Assembly: GCA_016202725.1 (NCBI GenBank)
Contig: JACQOD010000076.1
Location: 1-19,318, forward strand
Direction of reading: 5' to 3'
Length of the DNA: 19,318 bases
Origin: Candidatus Aenigmatarchaeota archaeon
GTDB taxonomy: Archaea > Aenigmatarchaeota > Aenigmatarchaeia > QMZP01
Shown here: positions 6,931 through 13,844 of the stretch, one piece after another
How positions within the stretch are numbered: position 1 is the stretch's first letter
Layout: each line of letters starts with the position of its first letter
The notes under the pieces: model-generated
The model's database searches: none
What the model saw: the letters and a program-made list of their open reading frames with translations, nothing else
What the model was told of the DNA's origin: nothing
Made by a program: the position numbers and the translations under genes

Positions 6931-7437
6931 ATGAGGAAAGGGATCACCCCGATCATAGCCACCATCATCGTGCTGCTGATCGCCATCGCATTGGCGGGCG
7001 CGGCCTACACGTGGATCACCGGATACTGGACGGGGCTGACCGCTGGACTCATTGAAGTACAGAGCATCACGTGCGACCTGCAGGCGTTCGATTCGGCCAC
7101 GCAGACCGCAGCCGCCGATGGGGGAAGCGTCACCATCCGTTTCCGCAACATCGGGACTGACGCCTTGCAGACCGCTGCCGGTGGAGACATCACCATCACC
7201 CGCGAGGAATTGGGAACACCGGTCACGGCAGCTGAGACACTCACGTGGGGACAGTTCTCGGTGAACCCCGCAGTAGGCGGCACGGTTACAGACGGGACTG
7301 CAGGCGACATCGACACCTGTACCGCCGATTGTGGAGGGCTGCCCGGCGGAGCGAACCTGGGCTCTGACGCCGGCGATACCTTCAGGTACTTCATTGAGAT
7401 TGGCGGTCGCGTCACCCAGGCGCAGGTAACCTGCTAA
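6931..7437 (+). CDS. Archaeal type IV pilin
   Basis: This 168-residue prepilin begins MRKG-ITPIIATIIVLL. It has a four-residue basic leader ending KG (the usual archaeal prepilin peptidase site), then a ~22-residue hydrophobic helix ending AGAAYTW. After cleavage the helix would anchor it in the membrane and then in the filament core. The remaining ~135 residues are a beta-rich, Thr/Gly-rich globular domain with cysteines at VQSITC, the TCTADC pair and the C-terminal residue (QVTC), probably disulfide-bonded outside the cell. The start is set by the TATA box 28 nt upstream and by the signal peptide. Unlike the other pilin genes here it is on the opposite strand, convergent to the platform gene, so it can be expressed separately and may be a major or alternative pilin. 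A T-rich terminator follows. Confidence 0.85.
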   Translation: MRKGITPIIATIIVLLIAIALAGAAYTWITGYWTGLTAGLIEVQSITCDLQAFDSATQTAAADGGSVTIRFRNIGTDALQTAAGGDITITREELGTPVTAAETLTWGQFSVNPAVGGTVTDGTAGDIDTCTADCGGLPGGANLGSDAGDTFRYFIEIGGRVTQAQVTC

Positions 7438-7442
7438 TCCGG

Positions 7443-7470
7443 GTTTTTTGTTTTTCCTCTTTTTTTCCAT
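7443..7470 (+). terminator. T-rich archaeal terminator after the pilin gene
   Basis: Three T runs (TTTTTT, TTTTT, TTTTTTT) begin 6 nt after the stop codon at 7437. Oligo-T tracts are the usual archaeal termination signal. Confidence 0.65.
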
Positions 7471-7493
7471 TCCCCTTCGCGGGCGCATGGAGT

Positions 7494-7517
7494 CGGATAT
7501 AACAATGTTATATTCCG
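7494..7517. other. AT-rich inverted repeat in the pilin/platform gap
   Basis: CGGA-TATAAC and GTTATA-TTCCG form an inverted repeat of about ten pairs around AAT, with one unpaired base. It lies in the 220-bp gap 7438-7657 between convergent genes. It could be a terminator for the minus-strand pilus transcript or a regulator site. The rest of the gap is GC-rich; one frame (7543-7674, GTG start) is Cys-rich but too weak to call. Confidence 0.4.
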
Positions 7518-7657
7518 CGACCGCGGGGCGAATAACGGCGCGGTGGTGCTGGAGGTGCGGGGGGGCTGCTGGACTGCAGCAAGCGATCCGGTCCGCGGAC
7601 ACTGCTGCGCCCTCGATCTGCTGGGCTGCGCGCCCCCATCGCAGCGGCGGCTGCCCT

Positions 7658-8620
7658 TCAGCCGAGGGGGATGAACCCTGCTTTCGAGATGAAGAGGAAT
7701 ATCCCGATCCCCGCGAAGGCCATGATGAGGGAGTGCTTGCCCCCCGCGACGATGGAGTTCTCCCCTAGCTGGCCGGCAATCAGGCCGGTGAAGATGCCCT
7801 GGATGACCACGACGAAGAAGAACAGGGCGACATAGTAGTTGGCTATCCCCGGGGGGACCCCCAGGAACAAGCCCACGAGGGAGAAGGCGTTGCAGGGGAA
7901 GAAGGGGAAGCCCTCGCAGGGGTCCGAGAAGGAGAATCCTCCGGCGGCTCCGCCTCCTCCCAGCGTTTGGGGCTGGGTCGAGATCATGGGGACCATGACC
8001 AGGATGATCATGATCGAGATGCCCACGAACATGAAGAACACCCCGTACATGATCATGACGTGCTGCTTGACCATGGAGCCGCGCTCGGCTTCCGCTTCCT
8101 TGAGCATGAGGATGTCGCGGGCGATGGCGTCCAGGGTGGCGGCGATGTCCCCCCCGGAGAGGTAGGATTCCTTGATGATGGTCACGGCCTCGGTGATGAT
8201 CTTGCTCTGCTTCACCCGCTGGGCGAAGAGGTCCAGCACCCTGGCAAAGGGCACGCCCCAGGAGAGCTTGGCGTGCATGAGCTGGATCTCCTCCGTGAGC
8301 TTGCCGTAGTTGCTCCGCGAGGCGATCTTGATCGACTCGGAGAACGACATCCCCGACCGGCGGGAGTCCCCCAGGTCCCTGACAAAGCCAGGGAACTGGT
8401 CCTCCATGCTGCGGACGCGGGCGTACTGGGCGTACTTGTGGATGAACAGCGGCAGGACCACGGCCATGACCCCGATCAGGGCGAGGTTGCCCAGGACCCC
8501 GGGATCCCCGGAGAGGACGCCCACGCCGACCAGGGAGGCGGCCGCGATGATCGTGATCAGGAAGGTGCGGCTGCGCTTGCGCTCGGCGGGGACCAGGGTG
8601 GCGGGCGGGGGGGATTTCAT
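7658..8620 (-). CDS. Type IV pilus membrane platform protein (FlaJ/TadC-like), second copy
   Basis: Cytoplasmic-membrane platform subunit of the T2SSF (GspF/PilC/FlaJ/TadB-C) family, which couples the assembly ATPase to pilin insertion. The 320 residues run: basic N terminus, two helices (about 21-62), a cytoplasmic four-helix domain (about 75-200) with DLGDSRRSGMSFSESIKIA and the family-typical SGGDIAATLDAIARDI, then a helix with MYGVFFMFVGISIMIILV. A periplasm-facing loop with SDPCEGFPFFPCNAF (two Cys) and two further C-terminal helices complete it. The start lies 4 nt after the stop of the preceding platform gene, so the two are translated together. Two adjacent, different T2SSF proteins recall TadB/TadC and the archaeal Epd pili rather than the single FlaJ of archaella. 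Confidence 0.88.
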   Translation of the reverse strand: MKSPPPATLVPAERKRSRTFLITIIAAASLVGVGVLSGDPGVLGNLALIGVMAVVLPLFIHKYAQYARVRSMEDQFPGFVRDLGDSRRSGMSFSESIKIASRSNYGKLTEEIQLMHAKLSWGVPFARVLDLFAQRVKQSKIITEAVTIIKESYLSGGDIAATLDAIARDILMLKEAEAERGSMVKQHVMIMYGVFFMFVGISIMIILVMVPMISTQPQTLGGGGAAGGFSFSDPCEGFPFFPCNAFSLVGLFLGVPPGIANYYVALFFFVVVIQGIFTGLIAGQLGENSIVAGGKHSLIMAFAGIGIFLFISKAGFIPLG

Positions 8621-8624
8621 GGCA

Positions 8625-9473
8625 TCACTCCGTCGGGTTGGCCGACTTCAAGAGCAGGAGGAACCCCATGGAGACCAGGGGGATGAAGAAGAACACGATG
8701 AAGGTCTGGAGCATCAGCGTATTTCCTCCGACGAGGGGAGAGATGATCGCGATCAGGATCACGAAGAAGACGCTTCCCACCACGATCAGGGTGATGTAGA
8801 TCTCGGTGTAGAGGGTGATGGCCTTGGCATAGTCGTTGAGGGCGCGGCGGTACTGGGACATGGCCGCCTTGGTCTTGCCGCGGAGGTAGATCTCCAGGCT
8901 CCCCCCGGTGGTCATGATCGAGCTCATGCCCCACAGCAGCTCCGCGAAGGTCTTGGAGGGCGTCCGGGAAGCGGCGCGCTGCATGGCGGTATTGAGGTCC
9001 ATGCCCAGGGTCTGCACCGCGGTAAAGATGCGGCTGGCCTCCTCGCCTATTGCTCCTCCGCGGAGGGAGAGCATGCGGAAGATGTTCAGGGGATGGGAGC
9101 CTGAGCTGGCGGTGGTGGCCATGTAGAAGACGGCGAAGGGCAGCCCCTTGTCTATCTTGCCCCGGATCCCCTTGGCCTTGAGGCCGGGGTAGGAGTAGCC
9201 CAGCACCAGGAGGAGCCCCCCAATCCCGAACGACAGCAGGACCGCAAGGGTGTAGGAGTAGGCCAGCTGGGGGAGGGCCAGGGCGAGGAAGATGGTCAAG
9301 CCCACGGCGGAAGCGGCGAAGGCCGCGAAGGCCCAGAAGACCGTGAGGCAGAGGTACTCGTGGACCGAGTAGGGCATGCTGGCCCTGCGGAGGCCGTCGC
9401 GGAGGCCGTCGAACGTCTCCACGTAGGGCAGCAACAGCTTCCCGAAGAGCCGCTGGGACAGCTCAAGCAGCAT
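8625..9473 (-). CDS. Type IV pilus membrane platform protein (FlaJ/TadB-like), first copy
   Basis: 282-residue T2SSF-family protein and likely partner of the downstream platform gene, making a hetero-dimeric base for filament assembly. It has an N-terminal amphipathic stretch (1-45), two helices (about 46-98), and a cytoplasmic domain with DKGLPFAVFYMATTASSGSHPLNIFRMLSL and GMDLNTAMQRAASRTPSKTFAELLWG, the two half-repeats usual in this family. Two C-terminal helices follow, with VVGSVFFVILIAIISPLVGG and a final FFFIPLVSMGFLLLL. A TATA box 26 nt upstream of the ATG suggests its own promoter in addition to read-through from the ATPase gene 84 bp upstream. The next gene starts 4 nt after its stop. 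Confidence 0.88.
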   Translation of the reverse strand: MLLELSQRLFGKLLLPYVETFDGLRDGLRRASMPYSVHEYLCLTVFWAFAAFAASAVGLTIFLALALPQLAYSYTLAVLLSFGIGGLLLVLGYSYPGLKAKGIRGKIDKGLPFAVFYMATTASSGSHPLNIFRMLSLRGGAIGEEASRIFTAVQTLGMDLNTAMQRAASRTPSKTFAELLWGMSSIMTTGGSLEIYLRGKTKAAMSQYRRALNDYAKAITLYTEIYITLIVVGSVFFVILIAIISPLVGGNTLMLQTFIVFFFIPLVSMGFLLLLKSANPTE

Positions 9474-9495
9474 ACCCTATTATTACGGGAGGCAC

Positions 9496-9501
9496 ATAAA
9501 A
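9496..9501 (-). promoter_or_regulatory. TATA box of the first platform gene
   Basis: Minus-strand CCTTTTATG, centred about 26 nt upstream of the ATG at 9473, inside the 84-bp gap after the ATPase gene. Confidence 0.5.
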
Positions 9502-9557
9502 GGTCCCTGTCGGCGCAGTGCGGCATTCACAGCCATGCACGGGGATTGCCTCCCCCC

Positions 9558-11330
9558 CTACACCGGCGTGGCAACCTCGGGCTCGCCCATGCGGTTCCTG
9601 GCTGCCGCGCCATCGACGGCCCGCATGACCCTATCCGGATCGGAGTAGTAGGTGGATATCACGCGCGCGACCTCGCGGTAGTCGTAGATGCCCTGCCGGA
9701 GCATCCACTCCAGGACCCGCTTGCGGCGGACAATCTCCTCCTTGACCGTGTCCTCGGTCAGGCCGAGGCGGTTGGCGATCTTCCGGAGGACGACGGATTT
9801 CTCCTTGATGGCCATCTTGTCCTCTGCGGGCTGCCACTCGAAGACGTTCACGGTCTCGGGGCGGTTGTCCTTGATCCCGACGATCTCCATGATGGAGTTG
9901 GCCCGGCGGACATACGTCCCCCGGATGCGGGCGAGGGTCAGGAAGACGATGATGTCGAGGTTCTCGATCAGGCTGGGCGGGAGCGAGATGGGCGGGGTGA
10001 TGAGCCTATCCACCAGCTGGGGCACGCTGGCGGCGTGGATGGTCGCCAGGGAGGGGTGGCCCGTGCTGATCTGCTGGAAGAGGACGAACGCTTCCTCGCC
10101 GCGGACCTCGCCCACGATGATGTAGTCCGGCCGCTGCCTGAGGCTGGATTTGAGGAGATCGAACAGGGTGACCTCGCCCACCTTCCCCTTGATGGACAGG
10201 GGAGACCGGGCCACGTGCGGAATCCAGTGGGGGAGCGGGAGCCTCAGTTCAGGCGTATCTTCGATCGAGACCACCTTCAGCCCAGGCCGGATGAACAGGG
10301 AGAAGGCGTTCAGCATGGACGTTTTTCCTGTCGCTGTCCCGCCGGACACCAGGACCGTTTGTCCGTTGTCAATCGCCATCCAGAGGTAGGCCAGCTGCAT
10401 GGCGTCCGCGGTCTTGTACCGGAGCATGTGCGTGGGGGTGAGGGGCTTGTCGGTGAACTTCCGGATGGTGAAGTTGCTGCCCTTGCGGGCGATGTCGGTC
10501 CCCAGGGTGGCTTGGATGCGGCTGCCATCAGGCAGGGCGCCGTCCAGCAGCGGCTCGGCAATGGAGATGCTTTTGTTGGCCTTCTGGGCCAGGATGGTGA
10601 CGAAGGCGTTCAGCTCGTCGTCGCTCTCGAAGGCAAGGCTGGTCTTCATGCTCCCCAGCTTTGGGTCGCGGTGGAAGATGAAGATGGGGATGTTCACCCC
10701 GTCGCAGGAAATGTCCTCGATGTTCGGGTCGCGCATGAGGGTGTCGATCTTGCCCATCCCCAGGAAGTCCCGCTCCATGTAATACAGCAAGGTCCCCCGC
10801 TTCTGCGCGGGGATGTCGGGCAGCTTCTCCAGGACCCCCTGGATGTGCTGGCGCAGGATTTCCTTGGCCTTGATCTGCCCGAGCTTCTCGAAGTCGATGT
10901 CCAGCCGCTCCTCCAGCTCGCGCTTGATGCGGTCGATCATGGCCTTGTCCTGGGGGGTGAGCGGCGGCTCCCAGACGAAATACCGGAGTTCGCCCTGGTC
11001 CCACTTGATGGCGGCTGAAGCTAGGACCGCCTCGCCGGGCTTGGGATAGGGGGGGTTGAGGGGATAGCCGATGTTGGTCCCGGTCACGCCCACGAGCTTC
11101 TTTTCAGCGAGCAGCGGCTTTCCCCGGGGCTGGGCGGTGGGGCTGATCTCGATCCCCACCAGGCGCTCCGGCGAGGGCTCCTCCTTCTGCGGCGGGGGAT
11201 AGGGATACCCCGGGGGGAAGGCAATCCCCTGGCTGGGGTAGAGGACCGGAACCTCCTTGGTCTCCCGCTTCTGGGAGGCGCGGATGCCCTTCTTCATCCG
11301 TTCGATGAGGAGCGCGCGCGACACAGCCAT
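9558..11330 (-). CDS. Pilus assembly ATPase (FlaI/TadA/GspE family)
   Basis: Hexameric secretion ATPase that drives pilin extraction and filament growth from the cytoplasmic side. In the 590 residues: a Pro-rich, probably disordered N terminus (1-60), an N-terminal domain (about 110-290), then the ATPase core. That core has Walker A GGTATGKT (330-337), Asp box IEDTPE (356-361), Walker B region GEVRGEE (407-413) and His box TGHPSLATIHA (423-433). A ~120-residue C-terminal extension, rich in charged helices (DKMAIKEKSVVLRKIANRLG), goes beyond the minimal FlaI/PilT core. The N-terminal half lacks the zinc tetracysteine of bacterial GspE/PilB. It starts 4 nt after the stop of the upstream pilin gene, which fits co-translation. 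Transcription continues to the two platform genes. It could serve an archaellum, but no FlaH, FlaF or FlaG homologue is visible here, so an adhesive or Tad/Epd-like pilus is more likely. Confidence 0.93.
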   Translation of the reverse strand: MAVSRALLIERMKKGIRASQKRETKEVPVLYPSQGIAFPPGYPYPPPQKEEPSPERLVGIEISPTAQPRGKPLLAEKKLVGVTGTNIGYPLNPPYPKPGEAVLASAAIKWDQGELRYFVWEPPLTPQDKAMIDRIKRELEERLDIDFEKLGQIKAKEILRQHIQGVLEKLPDIPAQKRGTLLYYMERDFLGMGKIDTLMRDPNIEDISCDGVNIPIFIFHRDPKLGSMKTSLAFESDDELNAFVTILAQKANKSISIAEPLLDGALPDGSRIQATLGTDIARKGSNFTIRKFTDKPLTPTHMLRYKTADAMQLAYLWMAIDNGQTVLVSGGTATGKTSMLNAFSLFIRPGLKVVSIEDTPELRLPLPHWIPHVARSPLSIKGKVGEVTLFDLLKSSLRQRPDYIIVGEVRGEEAFVLFQQISTGHPSLATIHAASVPQLVDRLITPPISLPPSLIENLDIIVFLTLARIRGTYVRRANSIMEIVGIKDNRPETVNVFEWQPAEDKMAIKEKSVVLRKIANRLGLTEDTVKEEIVRRKRVLEWMLRQGIYDYREVARVISTYYSDPDRVMRAVDGAAARNRMGEPEVATPV

Positions 11331-11334
11331 GGGA

Positions 11335-11784
11335 TCACGAGACCAGGGTCAACCGGGGGCTACTACTAGTTGGATTCACGTCCTTTTTAACGATGAGCTT
11401 GCCGCCCGCGCTGGTGGCCTTCCCCCCGAGGGCGTAGGCCGACTTGAGGTCGTAGAGGCCGTGGGTCTTCGTGATGGCGGTGTCTTTGAGATTCGTGACC
11501 GTGAGCCCTGCCTGGTCCAACTCCACCTCGTACACGGCGTCTCCCGCCACCCGCGGGACGGGGATGACCACGGTCCCGTTCCCCGGGTGCTGCCCGAAGG
11601 CCAGGACGCTCTCGGCGACGAGCTCAGTGACGGCGTCCAGCTGGTTGTCGGCGTTCGCCTCCAGGGTGATGTCCTGGGTGATGCTGAAGATGGTGAAGGC
11701 CACGATGAACACCACGACGGAGAAGGAGAACAGGAGGACCTGCTCGAACACGAGGGTCTGCCCCTTCCTGCTGCGGGAGGCCAT
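11335..11784 (-). CDS. Pilin-like protein with class III signal
   Basis: 149-residue prepilin-like protein. The start MASRSRKGQ-TLVFEQVLLF carries a basic leader and a KGQ processing region, then a ~22-residue hydrophobic helix. If cleaved after Q, Glu falls at mature position 5, as in true pilins. The rest (about 35-149) is a small beta-rich domain (GTVVIPVPRV, AVYEVELDQAGLTVTNL) without cysteines. I chose the ATG at 11784 because GGAGGGG lies directly upstream and the signal begins there; an ATG at 11808 would add eight residues and has no ribosome site. It is the last pilin before the ATPase gene (4-nt gap), so it is tied in expression to the assembly machine and may be a minor or tip pilin, or a FlaF/G-like accessory. 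The function is inferred from signal and position only. Confidence 0.72.
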   Translation of the reverse strand: MASRSRKGQTLVFEQVLLFSFSVVVFIVAFTIFSITQDITLEANADNQLDAVTELVAESVLAFGQHPGNGTVVIPVPRVAGDAVYEVELDQAGLTVTNLKDTAITKTHGLYDLKSAYALGGKATSAGGKLIVKKDVNPTSSSPRLTLVS

Positions 11785-11805
11785 ACCCCTCCTTGGGAGG
11801 GCCGC

Positions 11806-11813
11806 CATAAGAA
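11806..11813 (-). promoter_or_regulatory. Weak TATA-like box before the fourth pilin gene
   Basis: Minus-strand TTCTTATG, centred about 25 nt before the ATG at 11784. The match is poor, so this gene may depend on read-through. Confidence 0.3.
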
Positions 11814-11848
11814 GCTGCGGAGGTGCTGTCGAAGCTGCGGAGGTGCTG
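11811..11848. repeat. Tandem 20-bp repeat, two copies
   Basis: GAAGCTGCGGAGGTGCTG occurs at 11811-11828 and 11831-11848, a 20-bp period, upstream of the fourth pilin gene and overlapping its weak TATA region. It may be a slippage duplication or paired binding sites. Confidence 0.7.
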
Positions 11849-11880
11849 CCTCCAGTTGATCCGGGGCGGTCGCGGTCCCC

Positions 11881-12004
11881 GGCCGTGCGGCACCCCCCCC
11901 CTTGTTCGCCTTTTCCGCTTGCCGGATGGGCAGGAGGTCGAAGCCGCACTTCTCCTGCCGAGAGGTCTCGCCAATGGTGACCCACCGCCGCGGTCCCTTG
12001 CATG
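11881..12004. repeat. Pilin intergenic repeat, copy A
   Basis: About 125 bp that align with 13255-13381 with few differences. The core TTCGCCTTTTCCGCTTGCCG is identical in both copies. It contains the inverted repeat GGCAGGAG/CTCCTGCC around GTCGAAGCCGCACTT. On the minus strand it begins 3-4 bases after the stop codon of the third pilin gene and ends before the promoter of the fourth. The frame through it is open but the protein is not conserved, so it is not coding. Confidence 0.85.
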
Positions 12005-12007
12005 ACC

Positions 12008-12631
12008 TCACACGGGCGTGACGACCAGATGAGTCGCGAAGGCCGGCCCCGAGGACTCGATGCGGTCGAACCGCCAACTGACCGTCGCGGTGCCGGTCAC
12101 GCTGGCCTGGCCAAGCGGACTCCCCGGTTGCGTGTCGAGCATGATGCGATAGGTGTTGGGCTTGTCCTCCAGGGTCCGGAAGAAGATCTTGAAGATCCCC
12201 TTGTACTGGGTGCCGAGCGGCTCCATCGTGAAGGTGATGACCGAGGGGGCGGCCTCGCCGAATTGGCCCACCCCGCTGCCGAGATCAGCGTAGGTCGCGC
12301 CCCCCAGGTAGATCTCCGTGCCCTCGAGCGCGAGGGGCTGGGAGAGGGTCACCTCGTAGAGGAGGTAGTTGCCCTCGCCGGTGAGGGGGTCGTAGGGCAC
12401 CACGGTCATCCCCCCGAAGGGCATCGAAAGGCTGCCTTCCCCCCCGCCGGCGTTGGCGGTGTCGATGAGCTGGTCGTTCAGGTCCAAGACCAGGGCAGAA
12501 GCAGCCTCGAAGGCCGTTGCCGTCGACTGCTTGTTGATCAGGGGTACGCCCCAGAGGTAGGCGGCGCCCACGAGGGCGATGATCACCCCGGAAATCAGGA
12601 TGATGGCGATGACATCGGTCTGCCCCCGCAT
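12008..12631 (-). CDS. Pilin-like protein, 207 residues
   Basis: Prepilin-like protein beginning MRGQ-TDVIAIILISGVII. It has a very short basic leader ending RGQ, then a ~22-residue hydrophobic helix (to GAAYLWG) and a large extracellular domain of about 175 residues. That domain is Gly/Thr/Leu-rich, has many predicted strands (EGNYLLYEVTLSQPLALEG, ATVSWRFDRIES) and no cysteines. It is the longest pilin here and has a different domain from the Cys-containing pair upstream. The start is fixed by the signal and by a TATA box 26 nt upstream, giving a leaderless mRNA. It could be a minor, adhesin-like or structural pilin. The family of its C-terminal domain is not recognised. Pilin-intergenic repeat copy A begins right after its stop. 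Confidence 0.75.
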   Translation of the reverse strand: MRGQTDVIAIILISGVIIALVGAAYLWGVPLINKQSTATAFEAASALVLDLNDQLIDTANAGGGEGSLSMPFGGMTVVPYDPLTGEGNYLLYEVTLSQPLALEGTEIYLGGATYADLGSGVGQFGEAAPSVITFTMEPLGTQYKGIFKIFFRTLEDKPNTYRIMLDTQPGSPLGQASVTGTATVSWRFDRIESSGPAFATHLVVTPV

Positions 12632-12653
12632 GGTAGAGTATTGGCTCCCCTCC

Positions 12654-12660
12654 TTATTAA
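12654..12660 (-). promoter_or_regulatory. TATA box of the third pilin gene
   Basis: Minus-strand CTTAATAAGG, centred 26 nt upstream of the ATG at 12631. Confidence 0.6.
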
Positions 12661-12725
12661 GGGTCGGGGCAAGCCGCTTCGCCGCCGGGGATGCGCAGAG
12701 GATCGCCCCCAGGGACCAGACGCCA

Positions 12726-13211
12726 TTACGAGCAGTAGACGCTCAGGTGCTGGAGGCCTGAGCTCGTGCCGATGTCGATGGTGTGGTAGCCGCGGTAGCC
12801 GGTGCCGGCGCCGCCGGGCTCCTTGCAGCACTCGGTGATCCTTCCGGATCCGCAGGCCGGTGAGGGGCCCGCAGAGCCGCAGGCGTAATCGAGAATCTTG
12901 CCTGATTGCCCAGTCTCCTTGTTGAACTGCTGCCGAGGGGCGGGATTTGCGGCCTCATACTGCGGGACGTCGTTCCCGTCGATGACCAGGACGCTGAAAT
13001 CCGTGTCCCGGAGGGTGGACTGGTAGCCGGTATTGAGGACGTAGACCGTCAGCCTGCTGTTGGAGCAGTAGGCCCCGCCGGTGGGGACCGTGAACGATTT
13101 GCTGATGGAGCTGAACAGGTAGCCCTGCAGGAAGGTGAACGCCGCTCCCGCAAGGGAGACCGTAATCAGGAGCAGGATGATGATGGAGATGATGGGAGTG
13201 ATGCCCCGCAT
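12726..13211 (-). CDS. Cys-rich type IV pilin, paralogue 2
   Basis: 161-residue prepilin starting MRG-ITPIISIIILLLITV, with a hydrophobic helix ending AGAAFTFLQGYLF, then SKSFTVPTGGAYC. The extracellular part has a strand region (LTVYVLNTGYQ), a Cys-rich insert (DYACGSAGPSPACGS and TECCKEP) and the C-terminal GYHTIDIGTSSGLQHLSVYCS. The gene at 13385-13840 has the same plan: SKSFSLPAEGTFC, WACGSRC, GYHEVNVGTISAVQQVAVYC. The two are therefore paralogues with at least four matching cysteines, probably making two disulfides outside the cell, plus an extra CC-containing loop here. The first ATG of the open frame is much further upstream; 13211 is chosen for the signal sequence and the TATA box 26 nt upstream. 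It probably builds the pilus shaft or a variant of it. Confidence 0.83.
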   Translation of the reverse strand: MRGITPIISIIILLLITVSLAGAAFTFLQGYLFSSISKSFTVPTGGAYCSNSRLTVYVLNTGYQSTLRDTDFSVLVIDGNDVPQYEAANPAPRQQFNKETGQSGKILDYACGSAGPSPACGSGRITECCKEPGGAGTGYRGYHTIDIGTSSGLQHLSVYCS

Positions 13212-13233
13212 GCTTCTACTTGGAGGACGGCCC

Positions 13234-13240
13234 TTAAAAG
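13234..13240 (-). promoter_or_regulatory. TATA box of the second pilin gene
   Basis: Minus-strand CCTTTTAAGGG, centred 26 nt upstream of the ATG at 13211; leaderless. Confidence 0.6.
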
Positions 13241-13254
13241 GTTGGGTGGGCGGC

Positions 13255-13381
13255 GGCCGTATGGCACCCCCCCTTGGTTCGCCTTTTCCGCTTGCCGGAT
13301 GGGAAGGAGTTCGAAGCCGCACTTCTCCTGCCGACAGGCCTCGCCACGGTTGGCCCCCGGCCGCTGGTGGCCGCTGCATCC
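13255..13381. repeat. Pilin intergenic repeat, copy B
   Basis: Aligns with 11881-12004 over its whole length. The stem is partly preserved (GGAAGGAG with CTCCTGCC, one mismatch). It occupies the same place as copy A: on the minus strand right after a pilin stop codon (13385) and before the next pilin's TATA box. Confidence 0.85.
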
Positions 13382-13384
13382 CTT

Positions 13385-13840
13385 TCACGCCCCCGGCGGC
13401 GCGCAGTACACCGCAACCTGCTGGACCGCGGAGATGGTGCCCACGTTCACCTCGTGGTAGCCCTGCGGGCATCTGCTGCCGCAGGCCCACCGCAGGACCG
13501 GCCTGCTTGCCCCCCCGGGGATGCTGCCCGCGACCAGCCCTGCCCGGGCATCTGCGCCGTCCACCTCGGCCACCACGATGTCCTCGGGGACCCGGATGGC
13601 GCCCTGGGTTCCTGAGGCGAAGAGGTAGACCTGGATCTCCCCCTGGAGGCAGAAGGTCCCCTCCGCGGGGAGGCTGAAAGATTTGCTCACCTGGGGGAAG
13701 AGGTAGCCTGCCAGGAAGGTCAGGGCCGTGGCGGCGAGGGAGACCGTGATGAGGAACAGCAGCAGGACCGACAGGGAGACGGTGAGGCCCTTCCGGTGGG
13801 GGGGTGACACCAACCGCTGGCGCGCGCCAGAAGGCATCAT
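13385..13840 (-). CDS. Cys-containing type IV pilin, paralogue 1
   Basis: 151-residue prepilin with an 18-residue basic leader ending PHRKG, then LTVSLSVLLLFLITVSLAAT and the LAGYLF end of the membrane helix. The extracellular domain matches the pilin at 12726-13211 around three blocks (SKSFSLPAEGTFC, WACGSRC, GYHEVNVGTISAVQQVAVYC) but lacks its CC-containing insert. The start follows the stop of the coiled-coil gene by 4 nt (GTGAGGTC before ATGATG), so it is co-transcribed with it and probably translationally coupled; a second ATG three bases on is equally possible. It is the first of four pilin-like genes in this direction. No own TATA box is seen. Confidence 0.8.
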   Translation of the reverse strand: MMPSGARQRLVSPPHRKGLTVSLSVLLLFLITVSLAATALTFLAGYLFPQVSKSFSLPAEGTFCLQGEIQVYLFASGTQGAIRVPEDIVVAEVDGADARAGLVAGSIPGGASRPVLRWACGSRCPQGYHEVNVGTISAVQQVAVYCAPPGA

Positions 13841-13844
13841 GACC

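Noticed and set aside
7543..7674. Small Cys-rich + strand frame with GTG start
   Set aside because: No ribosome site, overlaps the end of the platform gene, and the TATA-like sequence upstream is part of a palindrome. Evidence is too weak.
9360..11018. Long plus-strand open frame (552 codons) opposite the pilus ATPase
   Set aside because: Antisense to a gene with all secretion-ATPase motifs; the product is Asp/His/Gly-rich low complexity.
12002..12838. 278-codon plus-strand frame opposite two pilin genes
   Set aside because: The minus strand has two signal-peptide pilins with TATA boxes; the plus frame is rich in GDDHP-like shadow sequence.
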